From: Medicago truncatula | Taxonomy: Eukaryota; Streptophyta; Magnoliopsida; Fabales; Fabaceae | Direction: 5' to 3' | Length of the DNA stretch: 64,000 nt | NCBI RefSeq assembly: GCF_003473485.1 | Contig: NC_053044.1 | Span: 35,592,091-35,656,090, forward strand | Part shown: piece after piece, positions 12,303 through 24,020 of the stretch | How positions within the stretch are numbered: position 1 is the first letter of the stretch | Layout: every line of letters starts with the position of its first letter | Program-made: the position numbers and the translations under genes | Notes under the pieces: model-generated | Told to the model about the DNA's origin: nothing | The model's database searches: none | The model's input: only the letters and a program-made list of their open reading frames with translations

Positions 12303-13020
12303 TAGGGTGTGTTTGGTAAAAAAAAAGCTATAAGCTAGTTGATAGCTGAAAAGCTAGCTTATAATTGATAGCTGAAAAGTTAGCTGATTAAAATTAAAAG
12401 TGTTTGATAAAATTAGATGTTGAAGTGACTATAAATATAAAATGACATAAAAGGACATGCTTATTTCATTTTTTTTAATATCATATATATAATTTTTATT
12501 ACTTAACGCAATTATTTTTAAATATTTAAAATTATTTAAAATTATTTTCATCTCCAAAATAATTAATGTATTTATGAATTCAATCGAATTTTTTTATTTA
12601 ACAATTTTTATTTTATTTTTATGAATTTTATTTAACTAAACTTGCTTCACTATTTATTATAAATTTTATATAAAATTATATATTATATGAATTATGAGCA
12701 AAGTAAAAAAAAAACAAAAAAGTGGACAAGAAAATTTAAAAAGCCATACATGGTAAATGTGGTTAGTTTAAGAAGATAGCGGGTAGTTTTTTTTTTATTA
12801 TAATAAAATAAAATAAAATTAAGAAAAGGTTAAAATGGGAAGAATGTATAAAAAGCTACAAGCTGTAAGCTAAAAAGCTACTTGGATTAGCTTCTTAAAA
12901 AATGCTATAAGCTAGTGAGAAAAGCTTTTTACCAAACACATCTCATTTTATCAAAACAAGCTTATAAGCTAGTCCAACAAGCTATAAGCTAGCTTTTTTG
13001 TGTTACCAAACACAACCTTA
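12303..13020. mobile_element. hAT-like MITE, about 720 bp
   Basis: The termini TAGGGTGTGTTTGGTAA and TTACCAAACACAACCTTA are inverted, and the subterminal regions are rich in AGCTATAAGCTAG and TAGCTTAT words, typical of plant hAT-derived MITEs. A clean 8-bp target duplication is not visible. The interior is AT-rich and non-coding. Confidence 0.75.
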
Positions 13021-13238
13021 TCTTTATTTTAGAGTTTATATTGATCAGTTATTTAGTAAACAGACATAGATAGATGCATAATCTATAGGTCCGGAGTTCA
13101 AACCCCGACCAGGCGACCACCATAAAAAAAATAAAAAAAAAAAGACGTAGAGAGATGCTTTAATTTTTCTAATTGTTATCGCATATGTCTTTTCTTGCAT
13201 CAAAGGTTAAAAATGCTAATTGAAATATATGTGGCGCC

Positions 13239-13549
13239 GTGTATGTGTTTGGTTTCAATTCTAGAGGATCAAAAGTGATTCTTGAGGTTCTAAAATTGAT
13301 TTTATGTTGGTTGGATGATTTAAAGTAAAATTGATTTTGTATGTAGAATTGATTCTACTTGAAGCTACAATTTGTAGCTTTTGGCTTTTAGAATTGATTT
13401 TAGACTTAAATTCATTGTTAAATCCACTTTTACATAAATAAATCCAAACATAAATTACTTTTCATTCAACTCATTTTTATCCATAATCAATTTTACATAA
13501 TCAATTCACTCAAAATCAATTTGAGTAAAAGCTGAATCAAACACACACT
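13239..13549. mobile_element. hAT-like MITE, about 310 bp
   Basis: Inverted ends GTGTATGTGTTTGGTTTCA and GCTGAATCAAACACACAC. The interior is rich in AATTGATTTT / AAAATCAATTTT, giving imperfect self-complementarity. No coding capacity. The end points are approximate by a few bases. Confidence 0.65.
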
Positions 13550-15997
13550 AAATCAACATATCATTCTTTCTACTTTACCAATTCTTCTATAAATCAAAAT
13601 TATGGCTTTGAAAACCATTTTTCCACAAATTTATCACCCCAAATTAAAGATTGCTTCCAATCCTCTTTCCTATATGAGCTAACATGTTAAATGCACGAGG
13701 TTTCTCATCAACTTCCTTTCTAAAACCGTAGAACAATGGTGTAGAGGGTGGATCCAACACAAATTTACGTGGATCTTGAATTTCAAAACCACGAATTCAC
13801 ATGAAAAGTAGAACTGTGATACAATTTAAACAAATTAAATGATCTATCTGTACCCTTTTTTTAACAAGGAGCCAATACGAACTATGAAATAAAAATAAGG
13901 GACACAAAATATGTTTAAGCCAAAAATAAATGATTGGCTAGTACAGTTTTGGTTGCGGTGCATTTGATTTTAAAGTCGTTAATCATAGACAAATTGGGGG
14001 CCAATGAATTTCATAAAATTTGACATTCTCATCTTCATTAATTCACAAAATAAATTTTTGCCTCAAGTATAAAGTGTCCAAAATACCAACTTTGATCAAA
14101 TTTATAAACAAATTTTTTCATTTTTAGATTCATTTAATGACCGATGTGTCTGAATCATATTAATTGATTAATTAAACTACTACATATTGATGAAGTTTTG
14201 ATTTTTTGACGATCTAAAAAAAAATACAGTAGTTCAGATAGAAAATAACTTAAACCTACTTAAGTTGATCATATGGTATTTGCTAAAAATAAAGATAGAG
14301 ATAGAATGATAGCACCAAATATTTGGCGTTCTTGAGAACACTTCAACAAATGCTTGAATTTCATATTTTCTGCCCAACCTTTGTTATCTTGGAATCTAGA
14401 TCAATCTAAGGAGCTATTGCAGAATTAAACACCACGATTAAACTAAAAAATGCCAAGAATTCAAAGGGAATCAATGAACTTCAAAGAACCAGAACTCATT
14501 GTATGATTCAAATGCAGATAATTGCCACTAGTCTTTCTTCTTCTTGCCAATAATCATTGAGATATTTGAGGAAGGAACTCCACTGTGGCTGCCTCTTTCT
14601 GGTTTGCTCTCGATGGAAATTGAGTAAATAGGAAATTATGAAAAATCAACAAGGTATCTAACACCAAATCACTTGAAAGTGCTAAATCCCTTGTACAAAG
14701 ATTTTGAACTGATGCCTGGCGAAGGTGATTGATTAATTGGCAGTGAGGGCAGTGTTTCTTGTTTTTGAGTTACTCGACCTTAGTTTGAGAGTTTTGGAAT
14801 CAACCAGAACACAAATGAAAAGAGTAGTGTTAGCAATATTGATTCCATCATTAAAAAAAATGAGTGTCAAGAATCAAATAGAAAGAAGTAAAAAAATAAA
14901 TCAATGAAGTTTAAATGACTTTTTTCTCAAGAAAATGTTGAGAAAGAAATTCTTTCAAAGAATGATAACGAATAATTATCGTACCATATACAATTTTTTA
15001 TAGAAAAGTGAAATGTAAATTATATTGATCATGAGATTCTTGTTACATCAAGTGGTACATCCATAAGTTTCATCTACCAAAAAAAAAATACAAGGTTACC
15101 TAGTTTTCACTCCTCCAAAATAAGTTAGAGTTACTTCACACGAATCAATCCAAGGACAATATTCTCTACAAATCAATCTAACAACAACACAAAAGTACTA
15201 TTATATCTTATCATTTTGAGGTTACATTTGACTTAGATGACATTGTCTCTATCTCTCTCCTAAATCAAATCTCAAAGTCACCCAAATCCTATCATTTTGT
15301 AGACAAGATTACCTTTAGCAACTCTTTTTTTTTTTTTTGTTGGAAATTTAAATCTAAAAACTATCTTTTGGTTGAATTGTTTTTTTTTTTCATATAGATT
15401 TTCTTTTAATGCTCTAATATTATTTTCAAATTTAAATATACATAAATAAAAATGATCTAATATTATTTTCAAATTTAAATATGCATATATTTAATTAAAA
15501 TTAAGCAAATAATTTACAAAAACTTATAACAAAACAATATTTTTGCTTTAAAATAGTCTTTTAACATTTTGCAAAGGTTATATTAAGTTTTCCTCTTTTA
15601 AACAAAAAAGTATCACATTAGCACGCTGTTCGAAGTAAGGAATCATATCAGAGTGTAAAATGAAAGAGATATCAAATGAAAACTTTCCTAAAATAAAAAT
15701 CAAACGAAAACTTAAAATATATAAATTAGTCATATTAGTTTATATAAATGCGTCCGAAATTTTAAAATAAGTTTCACAAAAAAGGTCGCAAACTAATTTT
15801 CCTTAATATTAAGAGATAGAAAAAAGTATGAGCAAAATTCCAAGCTTGTATATTTGTATAATACTCCCACAATACAACCACAATCAAAGAGACAAAAAAG
15901 AATGAGCAAAATTATCAAAGTGACAAAAAAGAATGAGCAAAATTAGTAAAGCTTTGCTATACTCTATCTATGCCTTACAATGATCACAAAATATTTT

Positions 15998-18900
15998 TCA
16001 CTCCGTTATCGCATTACCATTGTCCAGATCAACCTCGCCCATTCCAGTATCTTCTTCCTCTTCACTGTCATCATCGCCTCCGACCTCTTCATTATCTTGT
16101 TGTATCTTATTCATGATATCAATAAGCATTTTATCATCACGTTCACTCACCTGAATCACAATGCATTGTCAAACATCTTTCCCCCCTCAATAAAGACACA
16201 TATTAACATAAAAAAGAAGGAAGAGAATCCTTTGAACACATGTATATGTATCTGTACCATTATATAAACATCTCCAAGGTTACCGACTTTTCGGTCGGAC
16301 AATTTCTTGGACATATTTAACCATAACATTAAACTCTTTTACAAATTTAAATCTAAATCGTAATTATAGGGACCTCGAAAACTAACTACTTATTTCAGTT
16401 GAACATTTTCAGACGAATTTTCCCTTACAGCTTGATTTTTTTTCTTCAAATTTATTTGAACATTATAAAACATAAATTAATTATTCAGGGTGAAATTTTA
16501 AACAAGATTGATATTATAAAAAAACATAGACAAATAAAAAAAGCGGAGTGACGGGCAGTGACATGTACGCTAGTAGAAGATAAAGGATATAGAGAGGATG
16601 GCGAGACTCACCACTTTGGGTTGCTCCTTCACAGTAAGTTTACCCTTGTGCTTTTCTATTGATTCCATGCAACAAGCAATGGCATTCTTGAGAACCAATA
16701 TTCCTTGCTCCTGTCAAGATCGTAACAAAATACACAAATTACTTTCAATAGAAGAATGGTTGCATATAGGACTTAGAATGCAAATCTACAACCGCCCCTG
16801 TAAAGTGTTATATTGGAAACCATACATGTCATATGCTGTCCAACAATAGTAATACCTATAAGGTCGGTTTATTGACTATCTGGAGAAGTCTCACTATAAT
16901 ACAGCTAATAACTAATAAAAATATCAGCAGAGATTATAGTATGACATCAACATGAGTTGAAGTATGAATGACTTAAAGCAGGAAAAGTAACAAAATAATA
17001 ATTTTACAACACATGTTTAGGAGCAAGTTCTTCAAAGACTGTTAAAAATCTATTTAGCACTGAATTGAACCAAGAACTGAACAGAACCCATCCTTTATGG
17101 ACTTTTAACTTTTAAAACAGCTTGTTACCAAATAGGATTTATGTCAAGACAATTCACAGAACTGAAATGCTTATGACTACAGTTGGGTTAACATCCAAAC
17201 GCAATCTGTCTGCTTGCTCATTCTCACTTGCTCACTACAATCCAGTTCTCGAACCCAATCATCTCCTCTGCTCCCAGGGTTAATCTTTTTAAATTTATCC
17301 CCAATATAAACCATAAAATGGTATTAAAAATGAATGATTAAAGCCGGACATTAAGGTTGTCCACAAGACTTAAATATCATTGTTAGCTAGTGGATGTGGA
17401 GCAGCTGGTGGACAGGATTGTCCTATCTCCTGGAAATAAATTTTTGGTAAGAATCCTGGCTCTCCTTGTACCCATTACAAGTGGGTAGCACAACCTGTTC
17501 TCTCATGGGACCAGTAGAGATTTGCTAGGTTGGCATGTGTGGGTCACTGTTGTGTTTTGGCCTGGGTGGTTGCCTCTTGTTTGGTGGTTCTCTCAGTGCA
17601 GGGATGCTACTGTAATCTCAACCTTGTTTGGTTTCTATTTTGCCCAGTTGCTGATGGTCCCTCGGAGTTGCTGTTTTTTGGCTTTATTTATTGGCTTTGT
17701 AGTTGTTATCTGCTGTTTTTCCTGTACTCACGTCACTACCTTTGGTTCTTGCCGCCGCCTTCTTTTTTTTGGTGTGTGTGTAAACACAAAAAAAAATTTG
17801 CTAGCTAGTGGTTGAACCAAGTATGTATTCAGAATACTTGTCAATCCAATTTGTTCTAAAAATGCAGTCAGAATCAGTCTCTGTTAGGGTGTGTTATTAT
17901 CAATGGCAACTTGGCATCATGCCAACCCAAGCAAGTCTTCTCACTTGGTGCAAAAAGAATAACGGTTATTTTGTGAAGGAAGATGGCCAATAGTCTTGTG
18001 TAGAAGTATGGCAACACAAGGATAGAATTGAGATATTAAAATTTATGTTTGGGTATTTTTTGTCCGAAAAATACCTTCACCTTTTGACACTTATTTTCTC
18101 TCGCTCAAAAAAATATATTTTTTGACAAGCTTACAGTAACACCTTCTCATTTGAATCTGTTTTATGATTTTATTTTTTTTAAATACAAATGGGTGCAATA
18201 CTCTTAAAAGTGATTATTTTTATTTTTAAAAAAAAAATGTGGTTTTAATTTTTGTGTGTAACAAACAGGTTCAGAATAGATAAAAACAACAGCAGACCTA
18301 ATCATACAACAAAACGACCCGACAATCCAACAATGTAAACAGTAGTAGCAAGTTCATACCCCTCAAAGGTGAAAATTGCATACAATTCAGCTCAAAAGAC
18401 AATCATCAAATCAAAGTTTTATGCGAATATTGCACCAACCTTGTCAAGGGTATGAGTGGTAAGCACATAAAGCGGAGGAGCAACAAGTTTAATATTCACA
18501 GGACAGTCATCATTTCCAGCAGCTTCAGCCTTCCGCATTGCCTCCTGCAAAGCCAAATGATTATAGAAACACAATAATACTTTAGAAGATAAGCCATATC
18601 CAATAACCCAGAATAAAATAACAATCACATAACAGAAACGGTTAAAGACCTTAATGTGGAGAACTCCATCAAATTGAAAACATTTCATTTCAATATCTGC
18701 CCTGAGTTTCAATGGCTGGGGAGTCATTCGTCTTCTAATATTCATCAGTAGAGATTCCTTCACTTCTTCAGATACAGCAGGTACCACCTTAGTCACTTCT
18801 TGCCCATCAGGACCAACTTCCTTGATTTCACGCGTGAGTGCGCTCAAAACCGCATCAGGATCAGCCAAAACTCTTTTGAACGCCTGTACACAATAAAGTC

Positions 18901-20107
18901 TATGATGCAGGGGTCTGTTTGGATTGACTCATTTGACATTTGAGTTTATCTACCAGTATAAACACTAGTGATCCTGTTCAGGAGATCTTTTACAAGCCCT
19001 TAAGATATGTCCACAACCTGTTTCTAGCTCATTTTCATACATACTCCAAGATAACTAATGAAAACAGCTTGTAGCTTATATGAAAAAATATTAACTTCTG
19101 ATCTGTTTGCAAGACACTTTTTTGAGCATATAGCTTATGTCCTATAAGCTCATTTAACTAGAAAAGACCCGCTTTGTAACCGTCACTTTTTCATGAGCTT
19201 ATAGAGTTTTTTGATAAGCTAATTCAAGTACCTGATAGCTTATCATTTTTTATCTAAATTTTACCCCGGTAATTTAAATTGAAAAGAATTACATTTTAAT
19301 TAAATATATCTTTTTCATGTTATTTCATATTTATAAGCTAGTTCAGCTGCTAATCTTACCAAACACTAAAAATTCAGTCAGCTAGCTTATCCGCTGATAA
19401 GCTATAGCTTATCAGCTATCGGTTACAAGTAAGCTTATCAGCTATCCGCTATAAGCTCATCTGCTATAAGCTAGTGTTACCAAAGAGGGATTCATTTCAT
19501 CCTAGGTTATGGAAATAGCTTATACATAAGTGTTTATACTGTTTATTCAAATAAAAAAAATGAAGAAACATCAAAGAGTGCAGAAAAATTGTTTACCTCA
19601 AAAGCATGACCATATTTGCGATACAAAGGCCATCCAATGTGAACATAAAGATCCTACAGATAACAACAATGAATTCAATTAACATAACCAAAACACTATA
19701 AACAAAAATTAGGAATTTTTAATTAGGATTACCTCTAAATCGAGGTTCAATGTTTCAGCAACATGGCGCATAATAGAATGCACAAGCTTACTCTTATTAT
19801 ACCTTTCTTCACAAGCTTGAATATCTTCTTCAGAAACTCTACGTTTACTAAGATCAATGTAACCCTTTTCCTTATCAACACGAAGAACCATCACCGGTTC
19901 GATTCGACCAACCTTGATGAGACTGCTAACACTGCGGATCCGACGACGTGAGAGCTCAGAGAATAGAATCATACCCTCGATGTTGTTGTATTCGAGAAGG
20001 GATACGTAAGCACCCATGTCTGCGATATTCTTCACCTGTATCATCACCGCCATATCCACTTCTGGGTATCTTGCTTCGTACATGCGACATTCCAAATTCG
20101 GAGCCAT
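15998..20107 (-). CDS. eIF2alpha: Translation initiation factor eIF2 alpha, copy 3
   Basis: Third tandem eIF2 alpha gene, furthest 5' on the shared strand. Exons: 19733-20107, 19597-19653, 18650-18883, 18440-18544, 16612-16710, 15998-16150; all phase 0; 340 aa. Starts [12 protein letters not shown]. It shares with copy 2, against copy 1, Ala2, Met19 (D-M-AVMIQ), Ser61 and Ile69. The phospho-acceptor SELSRRR, KGYID and [18 protein letters not shown] are intact. The last exon is canonical, with [11 protein letters not shown] and the acidic tail. Small changes include [10 protein letters not shown] at the start of exon 3 and NLDLE at the end of exon 1. Intron 4 holds a private retroposon with target duplication. 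AAACCCT lies at 20193-20199. Probably functional. Confidence 0.95.
17394..17797 (+). mobile_element. 5'-truncated retroposon in intron 4 of eIF2 alpha copy 3
   Basis: About 404 bp of G/T-rich sequence ending in an A-rich tail (AAACACAAAAAAAAA). It is flanked by TGTTAGCTAGTGG (17381-17393) and TTGCTAGCTAGTGG (17798-17811), a target-site duplication. Copy 2 has a single uninterrupted GCTAGCTAGTG at about 8716-8728, the empty site. The tail and duplication indicate target-primed reverse transcription, so it is a LINE 3' end or LINE-mobilised transcript. It inserted after the duplication. Confidence 0.8.
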
Positions 20108-20574
20108 TGCAGAAAAATGAGCTGTGTTTAGTTTTGTGAATTCTTTCTCTGTGTTTGGGGATGAATGAATGGAAATGTGAAATTTGGGAATGAGGGTTTA
20201 GATTGTTTTGTGAAAGTGGCGAAGGAGGAAGATGGTGACCAATGAATGACTACTATGGAGATGGATGCTGGTTTCTATTATGTGATGTTGGGCCCTAAAT
20301 TGGTTTGGGTTAAGATAATTGCTCATCTCGAGTGTTTTTTCTCGTTCTTATTAAAATAGTTGAGCGTAAGTTAACGTGACTCATGTAGATATATTTTTCA
20401 GTGTACTCGCGTTGGATGAGAATCAGACAAAAATATGATGGGAGAAGAACAATTATATCATTATCAAAATTCCAAGGACATTTCTTGAAGATTCTTTGAA
20501 GATCGAGGTGATAGTGGAACTAGAACGTGTAAAGTCCCGACTCATTGAAGTAGGAAATGAAACCATTTTCCTTA

Positions 20575-20939
20575 GGCTAAAATATAGTTTTGGTCCCTGC
20601 AAATATGTCTCGTTTTAGTTTTAGTCCCTGCAAATTTTTTTTGTTGTTTTTGGTCCCTGCAAAATATTTTGTTTTTGGAAATAGTCCCTGCAGGAACTAT
20701 TTCCAAAAACAAAATATTTTGTAGGGACCTTTTTCAAAATCAAAAGATTTTGCAGGGACTATTTCTCTAATAAATGGTTAAGTCATCATGTGACACGTGT
20801 GCAAATTATCACAAAAGTGGAGCCAGGGACCAAAACCAAAATGAGACATATTTGCAGGGACCAAAAACAACAAATTTTTTTTGCAGGGACTAAAACCAAA
20901 ACGAGGCATATTTGCAGGGACCAAAATCATATTTTAGCC
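20575..20939. mobile_element. Mutator-like MITE, 365 bp, perfect 9-bp target duplication
   Basis: Ends GGCTAAAATATAGTTTTGG and ATCATATTTTAGCC form terminal inverted repeats, with several inverted GGTCCCTGCAAATATG motifs inside. The 9-bp TTTTCCTTA occurs immediately outside both ends (20566-20574 and 20940-20948), a perfect duplication as left by Mutator-type transposases. Non-coding. Confidence 0.92.
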
Positions 20940-21078
20940 TTTTCCTTATTTTATTTTGCTTAAGTTTCCCAAAATAATTTATATTTTACTTCCCTCCCAC
21001 TAAATATTTTTGTTTTGCTTTTCGATCCCCCACGTGGTAGTCATCTAATGTTGATCTGACATGTAATGGCACATGTTA

Positions 21079-21902
21079 GACCATGTGCAATGGGGGTGTT
21101 GAACCCCATATTCAATAAGCAAACCATTGGAGAGGGGGGTGTTGAAAGTGAGCTGGAGGAAAGAGATGATGAATATATTCAATAGGTTGAAATCTGACGC
21201 CGGAAGCCACGCGTCGCGCTCGGATTGGCTGCTGCTTGGCGCGTGCGTTACACGCGCCGACAAGGCGCGTGGCCAAAGTCAGACGCGGAGAGAGAAGAGA
21301 GGAAATGGATAAAGGAAGACACATGGCATTATATGATTGGCTGCTTGGATTTTTATCTTCTTAATAATTTGGACCCAATTATTTCATTGCAAATAATTTT
21401 ATTTATTTATTTTTTTTTTACCAAAATTCGTAATTTTTTTTTCTCTATAAATAGAGACTTGGATCATTTGATTTGGACACAGAAAAAAAAATCAAGTTAT
21501 TCACTCTCTTAATCTTATTATTAGCTTTGTATTAGCCTTTCTTTTGAAGTTTTAGTGTTTATTTAGTTTGTTGTATTGCATTTTATTTATGTTAAGAAAA
21601 TAAAAATAAATTATTTAAATAAATTTTGTTTTTTAAAAAAAAAAAAATTGTTAAGTGTTTCTTCATTTTAATTTAATTATAATCGATAATTGTAATTTTA
21701 AGTAATTATAAAAACAAAAATATAAAATTAAATAAGAATAAGAAATAAAATATGGTGGGGTAGGGTGTTGAATGAAAAAACTATTGGAGAGGTAAAAATT
21801 GAAAGGGTGTTGAATTAAGAGAGAGAAAATGATGTGGAGTGTTGGGAATTGAAAAAGTGGGTGTTGAAGGTTGTTGAATTTGTTTTACCATTGTAAATGG
21901 TC
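21079..21902. mobile_element. PIF/Harbinger (Tourist-like) element, 824 bp, TTA duplication
   Basis: Termini GACCATGTGCAATGG and CCATTGTAAATGGTC are inverted and flanked by TTA (21076-21078, 21903-21905), diagnostic for PIF/Harbinger. No transposase is encoded. The interior has a GC-rich patch at 21190-21295 with several GGCGCG / CGCGCC words, and a TATA-like CTATAAATAG near 21446-21455. It interrupts sequence whose uninterrupted relative lies at about 25340-25440. Confidence 0.9.
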
Positions 21903-22572
21903 TTAGTGTCAATGTGACCATCAATGCCATATGTCATTGTCATCTAATGTTGATCTTATATGTAGTGCCACATATAAGTGAAAAATATGTCTTTCTATAA
22001 AGTTATCATTAAATTTCTACGAGTATTAATTTGGGTAACATAAGTTTAATTAATTAATATATCTTCTTATGCGGTTTGATTCGGTTTAGATTGATTGATA
22101 AAATCAAAACCGCAAACCTAACTAAACCATACGATTGAGTAAAACCGTAGGAACAAGAATAACAACAACTTGAAATGTATCATGAGAAGACATCAATGTA
22201 AATAAGGTCCTCTCCCTAGAATGATCACCTCATTTTTTACTCATGTTGCTACCTTCTAGCACATCGTCTTATAATTTGACATTAGAGTGTTTTTAAAAAT
22301 TTATATTTAAAAAAAGATATACTCCTTTAAAGAAAATATAATAAAGAATATCATATTTCCTTAAAAAAAACGGAAAAACAAAATCTCATATTTAAAACTT
22401 TTTATTAACTTGATTACAAATAATAAGGTTTGGCCGATCAGAAGTGGACCCATTAACTCATAGTACAATCTCTGGAAAACCATAAACCTTGTCTTATATA
22501 TATGTGCTTGGTCAGGGAAAGAATTCATTCAGATATGTTCCGACTATCGAGAGAATCAATCTGTGGTGCAGC

Positions 22573-22699
22573 TTGATCCATTGCATTTTTTTAATCAAGG
22601 AAATTACACTCGAGTGAGATTGAGTACAAGGGGATCTTCGCTCCTCTTCATCTTTCTTGAGTCTATTTTCTTGATTAAAGAAATTCGCTGGATCATCAA
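22573..22699 (+). repeat. Inverted repeat (hairpin) in unit A
   Basis: Imperfect stem of about 40 bp. The core TTTAATCAAG pairs perfectly with CTTGATTAAA, and several remaining differences are G-U wobbles. The equivalent stem at 26720-26839 keeps pairing although loop and some stem bases differ. Confidence 0.75.
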
Positions 22700-23252
22700 T
22701 TATTTTTCTACCAATTTGTTTGTTGTTCAGACAGTTGTTGTTGATTCGATTTGATTGTTTTTGCACATATATTGGATCTTGTTTTTCTATTTTTTGTTTT
22801 TAAATTTTGGTCATATAGTTTGATTTGATCGCTACTATCGCATTAATTGTTTTCTTGATTTCTTTTCATGTGATTTTCGTTGCTTTACTTTGATTCAAGT
22901 AATGAATGATTGATTCATTGGTATCACTTGATGATAAGGTTTAGGGTTTGCTTTTGCTATGATTGACTTTTTTTTGCTTGTTTTGTCAAGCATGGTTTTT
23001 CATGTCGTTGATTGTGAATTATTATATATTTTCATGTCGTTCTCTGGTGTTGTGCGCGGCCTTGTATTTCTAGTTCTCGTCATGTATTTGCTGTGAAAGA
23101 ATGAGCGTGTGTTTCTAACGTCCAGGTTTTTGGGTCTTTTGCATGCGATGGTGTGATCGGTAAGGTTTCTGATGTCGCTGTGGTGTCACGATAGAAGGTG
23201 CAGCTATGAGTAGTGCTTTTATTGAGAAAGGTAATGTTAAGGATAAATTATT

Positions 23253-23660
23253 GGGAACTTCTACGGTACACCTCACAAAGTGAGGTGTACCGGTACTCCT
23301 GCTTCAAATATTTACAATTTAACTATTATTTTATGAAATAAAAAGTTATTTATCAATATTTCTATTTTATAAGACATCATTTTATAAGAATAAACATCAT
23401 TTCATTGTTTATAAGAATCATATTAAATTTTTAGCATTTTCTCATAAAAAATAATAAATATTCTTTGTTATATGTAACAAAAATTCAAAAAATGTAAAAT
23501 TTTATTTCGTTGACACTTTTGATAACTAAGATCTAATTATTGTAATTGTTAATGATAGAAAACAATTCTTTTTCTTCGAAAAAACAACTCGTTTCAATAT
23601 AAATTTGATGATTTAGTGTACCGGTACACTTAAATTTTTGAGTGTACCATAGAATTTGCC
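23253..23660. mobile_element. Mutator-like MITE, 408 bp, perfect 9-bp duplication
   Basis: Ends GGGAACTTCTACGGTACAC and AGTGTACCATAGAATTTGCC are inverted; subterminal GGTGTACCGGTAC and GTACCGGTACAC also pair. TAAATTATT flanks both ends (23244-23252, 23661-23669). The related locus at about 27333-27350 reads through this point (GGATAAATAATTTG) with no insert, an independent empty site. Non-coding. Confidence 0.92.
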
Positions 23661-24020
23661 TAAATTATTTGCATAGTTTTTATTTTATTAGAATAAAACT
23701 TATTGATATCCATCTAACCATGTTGTTTGTTTTATATGTTTGGTGTTTTGATATGTCAGGATGAAAAAAATTGATTTGTGATGACTCCTACTCAACTGCA
23801 GGGATCATGAAAAGCAACAGGAATCAAGCCAGATTATTAATATTCATCAAGATGAAGAAAGCTAAGAAAAAACTGCTGAAGAGGGAATAAATATTAATTA
23901 AACTGTGAAGAGCTCTTGAAATGAATTGTCATGGATAGTAATTGTATTTGTAATATGACTGGTAGTTGTATTGTAAAAACCAAAACTTTTATTCTTCAAA
24001 CATGAAAACTAAACAACTTA

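Larger units (their letters stand above)
12107..15997. other. Spacer between eIF2 alpha copies 2 and 3
   Basis: Contains two hAT-like MITEs listed separately, a SINE-like fragment near 13050-13130 with box-B-like GTTCAAACCCCG, and AT-rich DNA. At 14526-14622 on the minus strand a 31-codon stretch ending ISMIIGKKKKD-stop reads cleanly and could be a decayed last exon, but I do not recognise it. From about 15840 lies the copy 3 3' flank. Confidence 0.5.
20108..22429. other. Intergenic, left half of tandem duplication unit A
   Basis: Starts with the copy 3 promoter, then from about 20397 the first unit of a tandem duplication. The segment 20397-20543 (from CAGTGTACTCGCGTTGGATG to AGTCCCGAC) recurs at 24563-24711. 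Two MITEs listed separately occupy most of 20575-21902. No protein gene recognised. Confidence 0.65.
22430..24020 (+). ncRNA. Candidate non-coding transcription unit A with hairpin (hypothesis)
   Basis: One of two related loci; the other is 25965-27490. A TATA tract (TTATATATATG, about 22495-22505) is followed by an inverted repeat at 22573-22699: the 5' arm TTGATCCATTGC...TTTAATCAAG can pair with 3' arm CTTGATTAAAG...TGGATCATCAA over about 40 bp, with a loop of about 45 nt. The two loci share GTGGACCCATTA upstream, the hairpin, downstream TTGTTG.CGATTCGA, TATTGATATCCAT.TAACCA and a GAGCTC..G.AATGAA segment. No long frame is shared. This fits a pri-miRNA-like or other structured RNA gene, but I match it to no known miRNA and expression is unknown. 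Confidence 0.35.

Noticed and set aside
21127..21324. Overlapping short frames in a GC-rich patch
   Set aside because: They lie inside the Harbinger element, several frames are open at once because of GC content, and none resembles a transposase.
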